Shown piece by piece: positions 32,201 to 44,200 of a DNA stretch of 64,000 nt (positions are counted from its first letter, which is position 1; each line of letters opens with the position of its first letter). The position numbers were made by a program, and so were the translations under genes. Where the stretch lies: positions 30,546,690 through 30,610,689 of the forward strand of contig CM063289.1 in NCBI GenBank assembly GCA_032173965.1, in the 5' to 3' direction. The stretch is from Sitta carolinensis (lineage: Eukaryota; Chordata; Aves; Passeriformes; Sittidae). A model generated the notes under the pieces. That model saw nothing but the letters and a program-made list of their open reading frames with translations, did no database searches and was not told where the DNA came from.

Positions 32201-35200
32201 TGTGAGCTGGGCCCAGTGGGGCTGAAGGTGAGGGAGCTTTTGGCATTTGCAGTGCCAAAAATAGACCCAGGCTCAGGCTGGCTGTGTCAGAGCTGTCCCT
32301 GAGCTCTGCCAACCCCCGGTGCTGAAAGGCTCCAGCAGCCTCAGCAGCCCAGAGCAAACTGCTCTGCAGCTGGCATGCCTTTGAAGTCGGATGTTTTGGA
32401 GTTGTGGCTGGGAATCCAGGTAGCAAAAGCAGAGTTTTGGCAGGATCGGGGATTTTCTCAGAGCTCCAGGACTGATCTGGACCTGTGCCCTGGTGTAGGA
32501 ACAGGGGTTTAGGACTTGCTGCTGCTCCCACTGCCTGCCTGGCCCCTCTGCAGGCAGCTTTTGACTCATCTGTCCCACTCTTCTGTCTGCAGAACAATTT
32601 TTCTTCCTCGATTCCAGCAAAATCTGCCCCACTTTCAGGCCAGGGGGCTCTCGAAACCCATTCTGGGTTGACTGCACCTGAATTTTTTAGTGCGGTTTGG
32701 TTTTAAGGAAGCTGCAGCTGTGGTTGTACAATTCTTTCCTGTTGTAGGTATTTCAGGGTTGGTTTTTCTTTGAAGTGACTCAGAAGTTCTCAGGTTTGTA
32801 GCTTGACAGAGAGTTGTTCTGAGCTGGGAGAGGCACAGCCCTGCCTTGGAGAGGAGAGGGGAGTTCTGCTGTGCTCAGCTGCTCATTCCTGCCTGGGCTC
32901 CTGCCATTCCTGCTGTTTGTTCTGCCCTGCTGCAGGACAGGCAGGAGCTCAGCACTGAGCTCTCCTCAGGAGGTGGGAGCATGCTGAAGTTCAGCCTAGA
33001 AGCTGGAACTGGGTTGATAAATAAAACAGAATTCCAGACTGGGTTGGGAACAACCTTAAAGCCCACCCAGTGCCAGCCCTGCCATGGCAGGGACCCCTCC
33101 CACTGTCCCATCTGCTCCAGCCTGGCCTGGGGCACTGCAGGCATGCAGGGGCAGCCCCAGTTGCTCTGGGAATTCTGTTCCAGGCTCTCCCACCCTCCCA
33201 GCCAGGAATCCCTTCCCAAACTCCCATCCAGCCCTGCCCTCCGGGTCCCCACACCCCCTGCCCCTGCATGTCCCCAGTCACAGCAATCCTCTCACCATCA
33301 CCCTTGGCATTTCTCAGTGTACCTTCAGCACTCCTCTGGGGCCTAAAGCAGGCAGTGTGAACCCCCGGGTTGAACTGAGACACAACTGATAACTTCTTTA
33401 ATTTTTTAATCGATAACTCTCATTTTTTTCAGCCAAGATTTCCTCCCAGCCGGGGCGCGATTTGCATTTAGCCGCCCTCTCATTTATTTCTCCTGCATAA
33501 CCCAACTGCCACACCACTCCAGAGCTCCCATGCACCTGCAGGGGAGTGCCCAGAACAAATGCTGGGATTTTGGGAGGGTTTTTGGAGCTCTCTCAGTGCC
33601 CCCTCTCTCTTGCAGTGACTCCCCCTTGCCGGTGTCGTCGCGAGTGTGCTTTGTAAAGTTCCACGACCCCGACTCGGCCGTGGTGGCCCAGCACCTGACA
33701 AACACTGTGTTCGTTGACAGAGCCCTCATAGTCGTTCCCTATGCTGAAGGTTTGTAACTTGTTTGATGTTCTACGGGGCCACCTCTGGGTGGTGGTTGGT
33801 TTCCTGTCTAGTGCACAAAAATCGAACAGTAGTCCTATGTCAAACTTGTCCGAGATTGCCAGTCTGAAACCCTTGGTATATTGCTTTTGGCCCCTGGATT
33901 GGATCAGATCGTTTCCATAGTGACACCAAATCTGAGGGGAAAGTTTTATGTGTCTTCAAGTGTTAGAATATGAACGTTTTAGGCAGAATTCTGTGCAAAT
34001 TTTGCTCTGCGTGTCAGTCTCAACGAGGAGACGTTCTCCCAAACAGGCTGTAATATTTTATACAAACAGGTCGATATTTGAAGGAAATTCTACCTTAATA
34101 ATTGCTCGCCACTTTCACTCTCTTCATGAGAATGGTTTCTCCCTCCCTGAGAGTGCATGGGAGAAGAATTTGCATTCCTTTGGGATATGCTGCCACTGCA
34201 TTTGTTTGGGAACATCCCCCAAAAAAAAAGGCCCTCACTCTCCTTGTGGAGTCCAGTATACCAAGGGTTTGAATAATTACATTTTAATTCAAAAGTGACA
34301 ACTTCCAAGAGGTGCCACATGGGCACTGGTCCTAGTTTTTAATTCCAAGTTTTCTTGTTCATCCTTGATATATTTAATAGAATTTCACTAAATAATAAAC
34401 TCTTCTCTCTGTTATTTGTGTGTGTGATTTTTGTAGTGGAGAAGGCAAATGCAAAGCCCTTCCAGATGACTGAAAAACAGTGGGTCCTCTGCAGCTACAG
34501 GGGATTCTAGCCATTAACTAAAGGCCAGCAAGCACTCAAGTCCCAAGTGTTTTCCTGGTGTAACCACTTGTTAACTACATTTTCTCTTCTTCTTTTTATT
34601 TTTACATTTTAGGGTGTTACAGTAATTTGAAAGGCAATGAGCAGGGTTTTTGGAACTTACCTTAAAAGCAAAGTGCTGAGAAGACACCTCTTCTTACAGA
34701 AGTCTTATTAAACTCTTCTAGACTTGCTTTAGAAGTAACTGATTTCCATTGTACTTGTGCATTTCTTGCTTTACTTCTGGGAAAGGTTGAATTGAATAAA
34801 ATCTCGCAGCTGGAGTCCTCCTACAGGGCTAAGTTGGGTACGTGGCCTGGGGTCACCCCTCTAATCTGTCATGCTGCAGCTGTCTCTTGAGGCCTGGGGA
34901 GCTGTCTTCTATCTCTGTATTCCTTGAGCTTCCAAACTTAAAAGATGTCCAGCCTCATTCCTGGAGTGTAGGAATGTGCAGTGTGGCCTCTGAGTGAGCC
35001 CTGCTGCCTCCTGAGGGTGCAGAACCTTTTCTGCCCAGGAGTTACTGCTCCTGCTGCCATTCCTGAGCCCAGCAGGGCTGGGAGGCTTCCTGTCCCTGTC
35101 CTGGGCACAGCCCCAGCCCAGGGAGGCCGTGCTGCAATATTCACCAAGGCCCGTGGCAGCAATGCCAGTGTTTAACTCTTTTCTCTTTGTCAGTCTGCCT

Positions 35201-38200
35201 TGGTCCACTTGTGGATGAAGCTGGCACATAGAGAAACCTGGCCAGCAGCTGTGCTTCAGAAAATCCAATGGCTGAAGTAGAATATTTGCCTGGGCCTGTT
35301 AAGGAGTCACTCCTGGGCTGTCCCTTGTGTTGTTTACCAGTTCAGAACGGAATGGCCTCGGCACATCCCAAGAGATGTTCAGCCATCTGTAAAGAATTAC
35401 AGGCATGACTGCCCCCGGGCTGATAATCCCATAGTTCTCTCCCTGTGCTGGAGCACGGTTTTGCCCCCCTAAATTCAGCCTGCCAGGGTCCCAATTCCAC
35501 AAGAAGCAGCATTTCCCCAACCCACAGTGCCACTGCTGATGTGCTTAAAGCCAGGCCTGTGCTGACTGGGGCCCTGCTCGCTCTGATTTCTGCTGTGCTA
35601 ATGAACCTGTGTGATTATTGCCTGTCACTAAAGCAAATGTTTATTATAATCTGTTTAGTGCAATAATTCCCCCCCTGTCCCAAGTTTTAGCTCACACAGA
35701 CACTTTGGTGTTGGCTGTTGCTTTGTGTTATAGAACTATACACAAAGGCTACGGTAAGGTTTAGTATTTGTCATTTTCTCTGGGCTAATTCCTAGATTTG
35801 GAAGGAACTCTTTAAGGTTAAAGATGGCTGGGGGGGGTGTTTTAGGTTCTTTGGTTAATGTTTGTTTCTTTTGTCTGTTTCTTTTTCTTTCATTTCTACA
35901 CATTCATGCAGTATTTCATGGTTCTAACAAAGCAGCAGTAAAAAAAGCTCTTGAAGCATGAAAATTAACTGGTGAGGGGCCTCATTGCTTTTTTTTTTTA
36001 AATTGTAGTTTATTTAAATACTTTTTAAAGAAACAATTAGAGGATCAGATGCATGAATTTTTTTTTTAATGGATGCAGATCTTCTATGAGGTGTCTCGAG
36101 CTAAGTCTGAGGATTTGTATTTAGATGCCAGAAATGTTGTAGTTGCACTAATTTGAAATGTTTAGCTGTAATTGATAAATATCCTCTTGAGACATAATTT
36201 TGCATGCCAAATGACCCCATAATCTCTCTGTAGGTATGTTGATATATTTATGCATTCCTGCCCTTTGCCTCCATGACCTTTTTCCCCTGTCCCTCCATAA
36301 CTTTGGGTATCTAAAGTGCTGCCAGCTCAGTGCCACGAGCCAGATATCAGTGCTGTGTATTGTACATTTGTGTAGATTATCGGCACTTCTCAGTATAGGT
36401 GGGAGGAACCATGACCTTTATTTAACAGTGGTTTTTCTTTTTTGTTGTTGTGTTTTACAGTTCTTTTCCCTGGTTCAGCCTGAACTATATACCAGGCCCT
36501 GCTGAAAATACCACCCAACAGTTTTCTTCTGCAGCTTATCCAGTTTCTCTTAAGTGCCCTGTACATATTGTATGTTTTATGATGAGATGCAGTTTCTTAA
36601 TATGTATTACAGAAACACTTACTGGTATTTGCAACTATATAGTAAAATTGTTTTATTGAACTCTCATTTTGGGGGCTTGGGCACATTAACAAATTAATCC
36701 ATCTGTATAGGGCTTTTGCTGTTGGATAGGGTCAAACTCCCTGCACACCTCAGTGTCCTGAGCACTCCGTGTGCAGAGCAGGCAGTGCAATAACCCCTGG
36801 GCTTAGCTGGCTGCAGGACTTTGGGCCACAAGTCCCCCCTGGGCCACTGCAGCTGGCCAGCAGCATTGTTGGTGCTCTAGGCTGGCACGTATTGGGAACA
36901 AAAAAGCATTTTACTGCACAGGTAAGGAATGTGCCAGCAGCCCTGTGTGTATCCCAGCCACAGACACACCCCCAGCATTCCCGGAGAGCCGCATTCCATC
37001 AGCCACGTCAGCAAAAGCCCTACCCAAAACACCCATCCCTTCTCTTTTAAGTTTGCCAAAAAAAAAAAAAAAAAAATTTGTATGGTAGGTGTAAAAGAAA
37101 AAAAAAAAAAAAAACATAGTGAACTGTACCATATTATTAACCCCTAAATCCAACTTTTTTTGTCTTGTGTATCTTGATTTTTCTGTGTGCTTTGTAGTGA
37201 AGCAGCCGACACGAGTCGTTGTTCATAAAACAGCTTTTGAAAGTTGAGAGCACTCTCACCCCTGGAGAACCGACTGTGCTTGCTTACGTTTGGTTCATGA
37301 CTTAAAAATCGAGTACAGGTGATGAAACCTTGGCAGTGTTAACAACAAAGTAGTGTGTATTGTGCTATTTTTTTTTTGCTCTAGAAACTTAACCTTTTGT
37401 AGAGAAAAAGGAACAGTCAAATTGTCACCCATTGAAGTTGCATTCTGACCAAAAAAAAAAAAAAAATGTTAATGCTAAATATTAATAGCCATCAAGCTTT
37501 GTATTTTAGCCAACATAAGTACTTTCAACAAACTCAGGTGGTGTATCAGGGAGACTTTGCTGGGTGTATTTGTGTTTTTGGTGCCTCTGGGCTGGGCTGC
37601 TCTCTAATGCCAGGCTGTTTCCCTGCAGGAGTCATTCCTGATGAGACTAAGGCTTTGTCTCTCTTGGCACCAGCTAATGCCGTGGCAGGGCTGCTGCCCG
37701 GGGGGGGCCTGCTGCCCACTCCCAACCCTCTCTCTCAGGTAGGCTGGGCACCCCCTCTGCTGCATTCCCTCCTCATCCCACTGGTCCTTGCAGGACTCGG
37801 GTGTTGCTGCCATTCCTAGAGGGCTTTCTGCACCCTGCTGGGTCATTGGGACAGCTCTGGGGTGAATTGGGGCACGATAGTGACACGTTGTTAGATGGAA
37901 TTCCCTATTTATTTCCCCATTCCCTTATTTATTTCCCCTATTCTCTTCTTTCCCCATTCCCTTCTTTCCTCCCATCCCCTTCTTTCTTTCCCCATTCCTT
38001 TCTTTCCCCCATTCCTTTCTTTCCCCCATTCCTTTCTTTCCCCCATTCCTTTCTTTCCCCCATTCCTTCATTCCCTTTCCCCCATTCCTTTCTTTCCCCC
38101 ATTCCTTTCTTTCCCCCATTCCTTTCTTCCCATTCCTTTCTTCCCCCATTCCTTCTTTCTTTCCCCCATTCCTTCTTTCCATTCCTTTTTCCCCATTCCC

Positions 38201-41200
38201 TTCTTTCTTTCCCCCATTCCCTTCTTTCTTTCCCCCATTCCCTTCTTTCTTTCCCTCTTTCTTCCCCCATTCCCTTCTTTCTTTCCCCCATTCCCTTCTT
38301 TCTTTCCCCCATTCCCTTCTTTCTTTCCCCATTCCCTTCTTTCTCCCTTCCCTTCTTTCTTTCCCCCATTCCCTTCTTTCTTTCCCCCATTCCCTTCTTC
38401 TTTCCCCCATTCCCTTCTTCTTTCCCCCATTCCCTTCTTTCTTTCCCCCATTCCCTTCTTTCTTTCCCCCATTCCCTTCTTGCTTTCCCCCATTCCCTTC
38501 TTGCTTTCCCCCCATTCCCTTCTTGCTTTCCCCCATTCCCTTCTTCTTTCCCCCATTCCCTTCTTGCTTTCCCCCCATTCCCTTCTTGCTTTCCCCCATT
38601 CCCTTCTTGCTTTTCTCCTCCCCCATTCCCTTCTTGCTTTCCCCCATTCCCTTCTTGCTTTCCCCCATTCCCTTCTTGCTTTCCCCCATTCCCTTCTCTT
38701 TCCCATTCCTCTCTTTCCCCATTCCCTCTTCTTCCCCACCTTCCCTTCTTGCTTTCCCCCCATTCCCTTCTTGCTTTCCCCCATTCCCTTCTTGCTTTCC
38801 CCCATTCCCTTCTTGCTTCCCCCCATTCCCTTCTTGCTTTCCCCCCATTCCCTTCTTGCTTTCCCCCATTCCTCTGCTTTCCCCCATTCCTTCTTGCTTT
38901 CCCCCCATTCCCTTCTTGCTTTCCCCCCCCATTCCCTTCTTTCCTTCTCTGCTTTCCCCCCATTCCCTTCTCTCCCATTCCTTTGCTTTCCCCCATTCCC
39001 TTCTTGCTTCCCCCCATTCCTTCTTGCTTTCCCCCATTCCCTTCTTGCTTTCCCCCCATCCCTTCTTGCTTTCCCCCCATTCCCTTCTTGCTTTCCCCCC
39101 ATTCCCTTCTTGCTTTCCCCCATTCCCTTCTTGCTTTCCCCCCATTTCCTTCTTGCTTTCCCCCATTCCCTTCTTCCCCCCATTCCCTTCTTTCCTGGTT
39201 TCTCAGGGCCCTGTTGGTGCCTCCCACCCTCTCACCCACTGTCCTTTACAGATGTTCAAACACTACAGATCTCACAGATTTTAAATCCCTCAAATCCAAG
39301 GAGCTGCCCACTGTGGATTCCCTTCATTAATCCTCCAGCTGAGGAGGGAAAGTTGGAGCCTGGTTGTGGGAACCCACAAGAATTCATGTGGAAGATGAAC
39401 TGAGAATTGCACATTGTGGGAGAAATTGGGAGTCACAGCTGAGCTCTTAACGGGGCACAGAATCAAAAGTGCAGGAGGCAAATTAATCCTAGTAAAGCCT
39501 CATTAATTCTGCACTTCTCAAACCCTGGCCATGGAGGACAGAGCCTAAATTTAACCTTTGGAACCCAGGGGAGGGGTTGGAAGAGCCAAACTCAACCCAA
39601 AAGATTTCATTCACTAAAAACACTGCATATAAAGCTGGAAATGGCTTTTGAGGCCCCTTAATAGCTCTGTGTCCCTGCAGCCCAGGCTGTGCTCACACAG
39701 TTTGGGATGTGCTGCAGTCAGGTGTACAAAAACATCCTGAAGTGTTGGCTTTGGGTGTCTGTCTCCAATCCCCTTATTTGCCATGAAATGAGCTGCCTTA
39801 GGGAGCCTTCTGCTCTCCCAGGAGCTTTTTAAGCAAGTTTCAGACTCTTTACAAGGATTCAACATTATTAAATTGCCTTTTAACATCAACCATCCCAAAA
39901 CAAATCACAACCGGGGCAATAGCCTCAAAACTTGTAACAAATTCCCATTTTAGCACTGAAAAAGAACTTCATTCCCAAGTAGCCCTTCAGTTTCTGGAAT
40001 GCTTGACCCCTGCCCCCTCATTCCCCCTGCCCCTGATGTCAGAGGTGATTTCTGTGCCCTAACTGCTCTCTCTGCCCCAGATTGGTGCTGTCCCTTTAGC
40101 TGCTCTAGGAGCTCCTGCTCTCGACCCTGCCCTCGCTGCTCTTGGGCTTCCTGGAGCAAACCTGAACTCCCAGGTACGTCCTGCCCCCCAAATCCCCTTG
40201 ATTGCCCCCTGCTCCCTGCCCTGAGAGCGTTTATACCACTGGGAACTCCAGGGATTGCTCTGTGCTTGGAAGAAAAAATCCCTGCTGGAACAGCAAATGG
40301 AGTGGCGAGGAGTCATTTAGGAATGGCACTGGAATATTTCAGATATTTCAGAATATGCACCTGCCTCGTTCTTCAAGGGAAAAGGAGTTGGAGTTTTTAA
40401 TTTTATAGCTGTCAAAAATGTGAGAAAACTTCATTAGGTTGTTACACCTGTAACATACTTTACTAAATAATAGAATACTGAGTGTATTTATATCAATAAA
40501 AATATAGCAATATAAATACAATGATAATATCTATATAGATAAAATTATATATTTATATTGGTCATATCTATATAGATAAAATTATATCTCTATTGATATT
40601 ATATTGAATTATATCCATCTAGATAAAATTATATATTAGATCTATATTGAGCATATCCATCTAGATAAAAATTGATATCGTTATATTGAGTTATATCTAT
40701 AGTAATAAAATTATGTATTATATCTCTATTGATCATATCTATAGAGATAAAATTATATATTATATCTGTATTGAGTATCAGATAAAATTATATATATTCT
40801 TTGATCATATATAAGATAAAAATTATTTTATTTTAATATCTAGATAAAATTATATATTTATCTATATATGATACATATATTATATAGATAAAATTATATA
40901 TATATTGATCATATCTATATAGATAAAAATTATTCTTCATATGATAATTATTATTGTAATTAATATCCATCTAGATAAAATTATATATTAGATCTATATT
41001 GAGCATATCCATCTAGATAAAATTATATATTATATCTAGATAAAATTATATATTGGTCATATCTATATAGATAAAATTATATATTGGTCATATCTATATA
41101 GATAAAATATATATTGGTCATATCTATATAGATAAAATTATATCTCTATTGATCATATCTATATAAAATATTTAAGAGGTAAGAGCCAAATATTCTTTCA

Positions 41201-44200
41201 CAGCAACAAGAAGCAGCAATAATTTAATGCACTGCTGCTGCCACCATTTAAATTTTTTTTTCATGTATTTTAAATTTATTTTTTTACGTGGAAGAACAAG
41301 CAAATGATGGGGAAAATGAAATAATAGATGGGAAAAAAAAGTAATTTAAAAGGCAAATTAGAAAAATGTGACTTTGGGGTGATGGAGGATTTTTGTACAT
41401 TTTCTTCTTAACACCCCATTGATGCAGGAAGAGAGGGATCATAATCCTGATAACACCTGGATTATCCTAAGAGCTGTAAAACACTTTTTGTTCCTGGAAT
41501 ATTTAAATATGGAGGTGTTCAGTTTAGAGAGGGCTCTGTTCTCTTGCAGTGACAGAAATCAGCTGAGCACAAAAAGTTACCAGGACAAAATTAGAGATAC
41601 AACACACCCAGCAGTGGATTTTGAACCGTTTGGATTTTTAGCCATTTGTGGGTTTATCCATTTATATTTTTACCCATTTGGATTTTTAGCCATTTGTATT
41701 TTTAACCATTTATGGTCTTAGCCATTTGGATTTTTACCCATTTGTGCTTCCATCTATTTATATTTTTATCCATTTGTATTTTTATCTATTTGAGTTTATC
41801 CATTTAATTTTTTCCATTTGTATTAACCATTTGTGGGTTTATCCATTTGTATTTTTAACCATTTATGGTCTTAGCCATTTGTATTTTTACCCATTTGTGG
41901 TTCCATCTATTTATGTTTTTATCCATTTGTATTTTTATCTATTTGGGTTTATCCATTTATATTTTATCCATTTGTATTAACCATTTGTGGGTTTATCCAT
42001 TTGTATTTCTAACCATTTTTTGGGTTTATCCAGTTGTATTTCTAACCATTTTTTGGGTTATCCAGTTGTATTTCTAACCATTTTTGGTTTATCCAGTTGT
42101 ATTTCTAACCATTTATGGTCTTAGCCATTTGTATTTTTACCCATTTGTGGTTCCATCTATTTATATTTTTATCCATTTGTATTTTTATCTATTTGGGTTT
42201 ATCCATTTATATTTGTAGCCATTTATATTTTATCCATTTGTATTAACCATTTGTGGGTTTATCCATTTATATTTCTAACCATTTATGGGTTTATCCATTT
42301 GTATTTTTAACCATTTATGATTTTATCCATTTATATTTTTAACCATCAGTATTTTTATCCATTTGGATGTTTATCCATTTGTATTTTTATCCATTTATAT
42401 TTTATCCATGTGTGTTTTTAACCATTTGTTGGTTTAACCATTTATATTTTTATCCATTTATGGGTTTATCCATTTACATTTTTATCCATTTATGGGTTTA
42501 TCCATTTAAATTTTTCACCATTTGTTGTTTTATCCCTTTATCTCTTTATCCATTTGTGGTTTATTCCTGACCCTGCCTGGGCAGGGCTGGGTTTGGTGCT
42601 GTGGAAAACAAAACCCCTGAGTCCCCAGTGTGGGCTCCCTCTGTGCTGGGCCCTGCCTGGGAATTCCTGGGATTCTCCTGGGCTCTCCCAGCCTGGCTCT
42701 GACTCTGTTCCCCCACAGTCTCTGGCAGCAGATCAGCTCCTGAAACTGATGAGCACAGTGGATCCAAAGTAAGCACTGAGATCCCCACCCTGCCTGGGAA
42801 TGGCTTGGGAATAGCCTGGGATTGAATGGGGAATAGCCTGGGATTGAATGGGAATAGCCTGGGAATAGCCTGGGATTGAATGGGGAATAGCCTGGGATTG
42901 CATGGGGAATAGCCTGGGATTGAATGGGGAATAGCCTGGGATTGAATGGGGAATAGCCTGGGATTGAATGGGAATAGCCTGGGAATAGCCTGGGATTGAA
43001 TGGGAATAGCCTGGGAATAGCCTGGGATTGAATGGGGAATAGCCTGGGATTGAATGGGGAATAGCCTGGGATTGCAGGGGAATAGCCTGGGATTGCAGGG
43101 GAATAGCCTGGGAATAGCCTGGGATTGAATGGGAATAGCCTGGGAATAGCCTGGGATTGAATGGGGAATAGCCTGGGATTGAATGGGGAATAGCCTGGGA
43201 TTGAATGGGGAATAGCCTGGGATTGCATGGGGAATAGCCTGGGATTGAATGGGGAATAGCCTGGGATTGAATGGGGAATAGCCTGGGAATATCCTGGGGA
43301 TTCCATGAGGAATATCCTGGGGATTGCTGGGGAATAGCCTGGGATTGCAGGGGAACATCTGTGGGGATTTTGTGGGAATATCCGTGGGGACTGCAGGGGA
43401 ATATCTGTGGGGATTGCAGGGGATTATCCCCGGGGGTTCCACGGGAATGTCCCCGGGGCTTCAGTGCCAGTCCCTGTCCTGCTGGAGCTGCTGCCAGCTC
43501 GCAGGGGGCTGGGATGAGCTGGGATCCGCCCCCTCCAAACCCGAAGCAGGCCAGGATTCCCTGCTGTGGCTCTGGCTCCGGGGGGCTCTGCAGCCGTGGC
43601 ATTCCCGTCTGTTTCCCAGGTTGAACCACGTGGCCGCAGGGCTGGTGTCCCCCAGTCTGAAATCCGATACCTCCAGTAAAGAGATCGAGGAGGCCATGAA
43701 GAGAGTGCGGGAAGCACAGTCCCTCATTTCCGCTGCTATCGAGCCAGGTAATGCCAGCCCGGGATGCGCCATTCCAGCCAGGAGGGCTTGGAGGAACCTG
43801 CTGCTCTGACCCCACTGCCTTACTGCCTCGGCTCATTTCTTGCTTTATTCTGTATTTATTTATTTTAATCCCCCTGCCCTGGGTGCTCCTCGTGTCCTGC
43901 ACAAATGTGCTGGAATTAATCCCTTGCTTTTCCCAAAATTCACTCATTTGAACGCTGTAAAACACCCAAGCTCTTCCCTGAGGGAATTTCCTGCTGCTGT
44001 CTCAGACTCCAGGGGAATGGGAATTTCCTGGCCTCACCACTTGGCTGTTGCTGATGCTTTCCTTTATCTCCAGTCCTAAGCTGGAATAATTCTCTTTTTT
44101 TGGGAATAATTCTCTTTTTTTGGGAATAATTCTCTTTTTTTGGGAATAATTCTCTTTTTTTGGAATAATTCTCTTTTTTTGGGAATAATTCTCTTTTTTT

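Larger units (their letters stand above)
33750..37628 (+). promoter_or_regulatory. SRSF11 intron 2: probable unproductive-splicing control region
   Basis: A 3.9-kb intron free of minisatellites although every flanking large intron has them. It carries several good 3' splice sites (34611, 35910, 36459, 37196), and from each of these, joined in phase to exon 2, the frame stops within 9-25 codons. Established knowledge: SR-protein genes carry highly conserved poison exons or early poly(A) sites. That this intron does the same in this species is inference. Confidence 0.6.

Noticed and set aside
37801..39403. 500-codon Pro/Phe/Ser-rich and 430-codon Lys/Glu/Gly-rich frames
   Set aside because: Translations of a homopyrimidine/homopurine minisatellite within an SRSF11 intron.
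43424..43809. Minus-strand frames opposite SRSF11 exon 6
   Set aside because: Shadows of the real exon on the plus strand.
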